Shown: positions 3,879 to 5,404 of the stretch, in pieces
Position numbering within the stretch: position 1 is the first letter of the stretch
How the letters are laid out: each line of letters begins with the position of its first letter
Assembly: GCA_902496125.1 (NCBI GenBank)
Contig: CABUZU010000122.1
Span: 1-5,404 of the forward strand
Length of the DNA stretch: 5,404 nt
DNA from: an uncultured Lachnospiraceae bacterium
GTDB lineage: Bacteria; Bacillota; Clostridia; Lachnospirales; Lachnospiraceae
Direction: 5' to 3'
Translations under genes and position numbers: made by a program
Notes under the pieces: model-generated
What the model saw: only the letters and a program-made list of their open reading frames with translations
The model's database searches: none
What the model was told of the DNA's origin: nothing

Positions 3879-5404
3879 GAAACGAAAGCAACAAAAACCT
3901 ATATTTCACAGATTTATTTTTCATCCGATGATGATAATAAAGGGGATTGTGTAAAAGATTTAGTGGCAAGTGGAGTGCCATCAGGAAATGTAGTAGACCA
4001 TGATTTTAACTGTAATGCCAAAGGTAAGTTTATCTATCTTGGTTATAAGACCACAACCAATCCAGATGAGGCAATTCGTGGGCTTATTTTTTCAGGAAGA
4101 AAGGTTAATTCTCTTACTTATAATGGAATTACTTATTATCCACTTACCAATGCAAGTCGTGGTGGAACCTTAGATTTTAATCAAGGAACAGGTAAGGGGG
4201 ATGATATTTATCTCTACTATAGTAAAGATAAGGATGCTGGACTTCCAATTACAAGCTTAGGAGCTTGGTGTAGTAAACACAGTGGAACAAGAAGTGAAGC
4301 GGTGAAAGTACGTAATGAATCAGGTGAGGTTCAAGATGCAAATAATGGTTTAGGAAATAGTGCTTATATTTACTTAACCTATGGGTATGATGAAAATAGT
4401 ATTGACAAATCTACAACTCAGAAAAATTATAAGGTATATGACAATCCAGACGAAGTGCCATTAGGGAAAGTTATTTACAAAAATTGGCTAGAGAGTAATC
4501 GAATGGTGCGTGATTGGGTGGATGTAGCCAATGCTATTAATACTCAAAATGTAGACCCACATTATGGGGGAGATTCTTATCGAATGCAAGTTGGTAGTTT
4601 GACTAATATTAATACCCCACAGATGGCGGCAGCAGCGATTACTAGTAATTCTAATATTCAAAATGCTTTTAGTAATGCAGACCAACCGACTTTTTATTTA
4701 AAAGGCAACAATGCAGGCCTGATTTTTACCAATTTCCAATTTGTTGACAATGCCCAGTTTTTCACAGCGGCAGCAGATGATGTAAAAGTAGGCGATAGTT
4801 TAAGTGATTTAGAAGAAAAAGGAATACAGATTTCACAAGGAACGATACGTTCACAAGAAGTCGATACCATGGAAAATAGAACAGCACAGGCTGCAACCCT
4901 AGATTCTGCTTATCGAAATTCTAAGAGTATTTCTAATACTTTAGCAGTAAGTGATACCAGTGCATCGGAATTTCGTACCGATACTTCGGTTACGATTGGG
5001 ACTTCTGTTGAATATAAGGTTCCTTTTGGAAGTGTAAGTGCATCTTTTAGCGTAGAAGAAACACTTGGATATACAACGTCAGCATCCAAAACTCGTTCAA
5101 CAGAGAATACAGATACCGAAGAAAGAGAGTCTTCTAGTACCGTATCCATTAATATTCCTGCACATACGAAATGCTCTATTTTAAAACAGATTTCAACAGG
5201 TGAAGTAGTGCAGTCTTATCATGGGGCATGTATTTTAACTTACGATGTATATTATATTAAAGATTCTATGTATTATCATTTTACTGGAACTTCTGATAGT
5301 TATAGTAAATATACCAATGCAGCACAAAATGTCTATCATAGAGCAGTAACCTTCCCTAAATTAGGAATCAAAGATACCAAACAAGATTCTAAACAAGCTC
5401 TTGA
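3801..5404 (+). CDS. Secreted beta-prism (MABP-like) plus aerolysin/ETX-MTX2-like pore-forming protein (3'-partial)
   Basis: The frame from ATG 3801 stays open for 534 codons to the window edge, so the C-terminus is missing. Residues 1-26 form a signal peptide: KRR, a hydrophobic core (VAIFISILMILSMLY), and likely cleavage after VKA-26. Residues about 33-200 contain a three-fold repeat ending in (F/Y)IYLxY (FIYLGY, DIYLYY, YIYLTY). Its DFNQGTGKGDDIYLYY...LPITSLGAW unit resembles MABP-type beta-prism domains. Residues about 205-360 are unassigned. Residues about 385-500 are Ser/Thr-rich alternating beta strands (EYKVPFGSVSASFSVEE, TVSINIPAHTK) resembling the aerolysin/ETX-MTX2 pore module. I infer export, membrane or glycan binding by the prism, and beta-barrel pore formation. 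It has a strong ribosome binding site, follows the que terminator and shares the Thr ACC-rich codon use of its neighbours, so it does not look freshly acquired. The pore call is moderately sure; the prism call is weaker. An adhesin or surface protein is the main alternative. Confidence 0.72.
   Translation, partial: MKRRTVAIFISILMILSMLYPIKVKAETKATKTYISQIYFSSDDDNKGDCVKDLVASGVPSGNVVDHDFNCNAKGKFIYLGYKTTTNPDEAIRGLIFSGRKVNSLTYNGITYYPLTNASRGGTLDFNQGTGKGDDIYLYYSKDKDAGLPITSLGAWCSKHSGTRSEAVKVRNESGEVQDANNGLGNSAYIYLTYGYDENSIDKSTTQKNYKVYDNPDEVPLGKVIYKNWLESNRMVRDWVDVANAINTQNVDPHYGGDSYRMQVGSLTNINTPQMAAAAITSNSNIQNAFSNADQPTFYLKGNNAGLIFTNFQFVDNAQFFTAAADDVKVGDSLSDLEEKGIQISQGTIRSQEVDTMENRTAQAATLDSAYRNSKSISNTLAVSDTSASEFRTDTSVTIGTSVEYKVPFGSVSASFSVEETLGYTTSASKTRSTENTDTEERESSSTVSINIPAHTKCSILKQISTGEVVQSYHGACILTYDVYYIKDSMYYHFTGTSDSYSKYTNAAQNVYHRAVTFPKLGIKDTKQDSKQAL
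4953..5300 (+). other. Aerolysin/ETX-MTX2-like pore-forming region
   Basis: Residues about 385-500 have the look of the aerolysin-family barrel module: long Ser/Thr-rich strands with strict polar/nonpolar alternation, for example S-V-S-A-S-F-S-V at 411-418. A polar acidic turn follows (TENTDTEERESSS), then TVSINIPAHTKCSI, which resembles the family's conserved strand ending in a Pro before a T-K-C/V segment. I cannot assign which hairpin inserts into the membrane without a structure model. Confidence 0.65.

Noticed and set aside
4488..5149. Two - strand open frames (4488-4685 and 4910-5149)
   Set aside because: Both lie opposite the long secreted-protein frame, which has a signal peptide, a strong ribosome binding site and clear domain structure. 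Their translations are low-complexity shadows.

Overview
The window looks like a chromosomal segment from a low-GC Gram-positive bacterium of the Clostridia, most likely Lachnospiraceae. The reasons are the AT-rich composition, strong AGGAGG-type ribosome binding sites, a sigma-A-type promoter, an intrinsic-terminator riboswitch, and an EF-G-like/NYN fusion protein of a kind I associate with that group. This placement is inference; no rRNA or other taxonomic marker is present. Every gene I can support lies on the + strand.

Layout: (1) Bases 1-1286 are the 3' end of a large gene whose start lies upstream. It encodes domains IV and V of an EF-G/Tet(M)-like translation GTPase, a short family-specific extension, a linker, and a C-terminal NYN nuclease domain closely resembling the ribosome-associated endoribonuclease Rae1 (YacP). 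(2) Bases 1276-1445 are a compact control region. It has a consensus promoter whose -35 box overlaps the end of the previous gene, a preQ1 class I riboswitch aptamer, and a mutually exclusive antiterminator/terminator pair. (3) Bases 1446-3699 are a tight four-gene operon, queD-queE-queC-queF, with gaps of 4, 4 and 8 bases. (4) Bases 3740-3773 are a strong intrinsic terminator closing the operon. (5) Bases 3801-5404 begin a long secreted-protein gene that is still open at the window edge (534 codons visible).

The que genes together convert 7,8-dihydroneopterin triphosphate to 7-aminomethyl-7-deazaguanine (preQ1). QueD makes 6-carboxytetrahydropterin, QueE makes 7-carboxy-7-deazaguanine, QueC makes preQ0 and QueF reduces it to preQ1, the base inserted into tRNA by Tgt on the way to queuosine. 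The end product, preQ1, is the ligand of the leader riboswitch, so the operon is a closed feedback loop. FolE (GTP cyclohydrolase), Tgt, QueA and QueG/QueH are not in the window.

The most unusual content is at the two ends. The upstream gene joins an EF-G-like ribosome-binding module to a Rae1-like ribosome A-site mRNA endonuclease module. The downstream gene has a signal peptide, a three-fold repeated N-terminal region resembling a beta-prism (MABP-type) domain, an unassigned middle, and a Ser/Thr-rich beta region resembling the aerolysin/ETX-MTX2 pore-forming module. I read it as a probable secreted beta-pore-forming protein of undescribed architecture.
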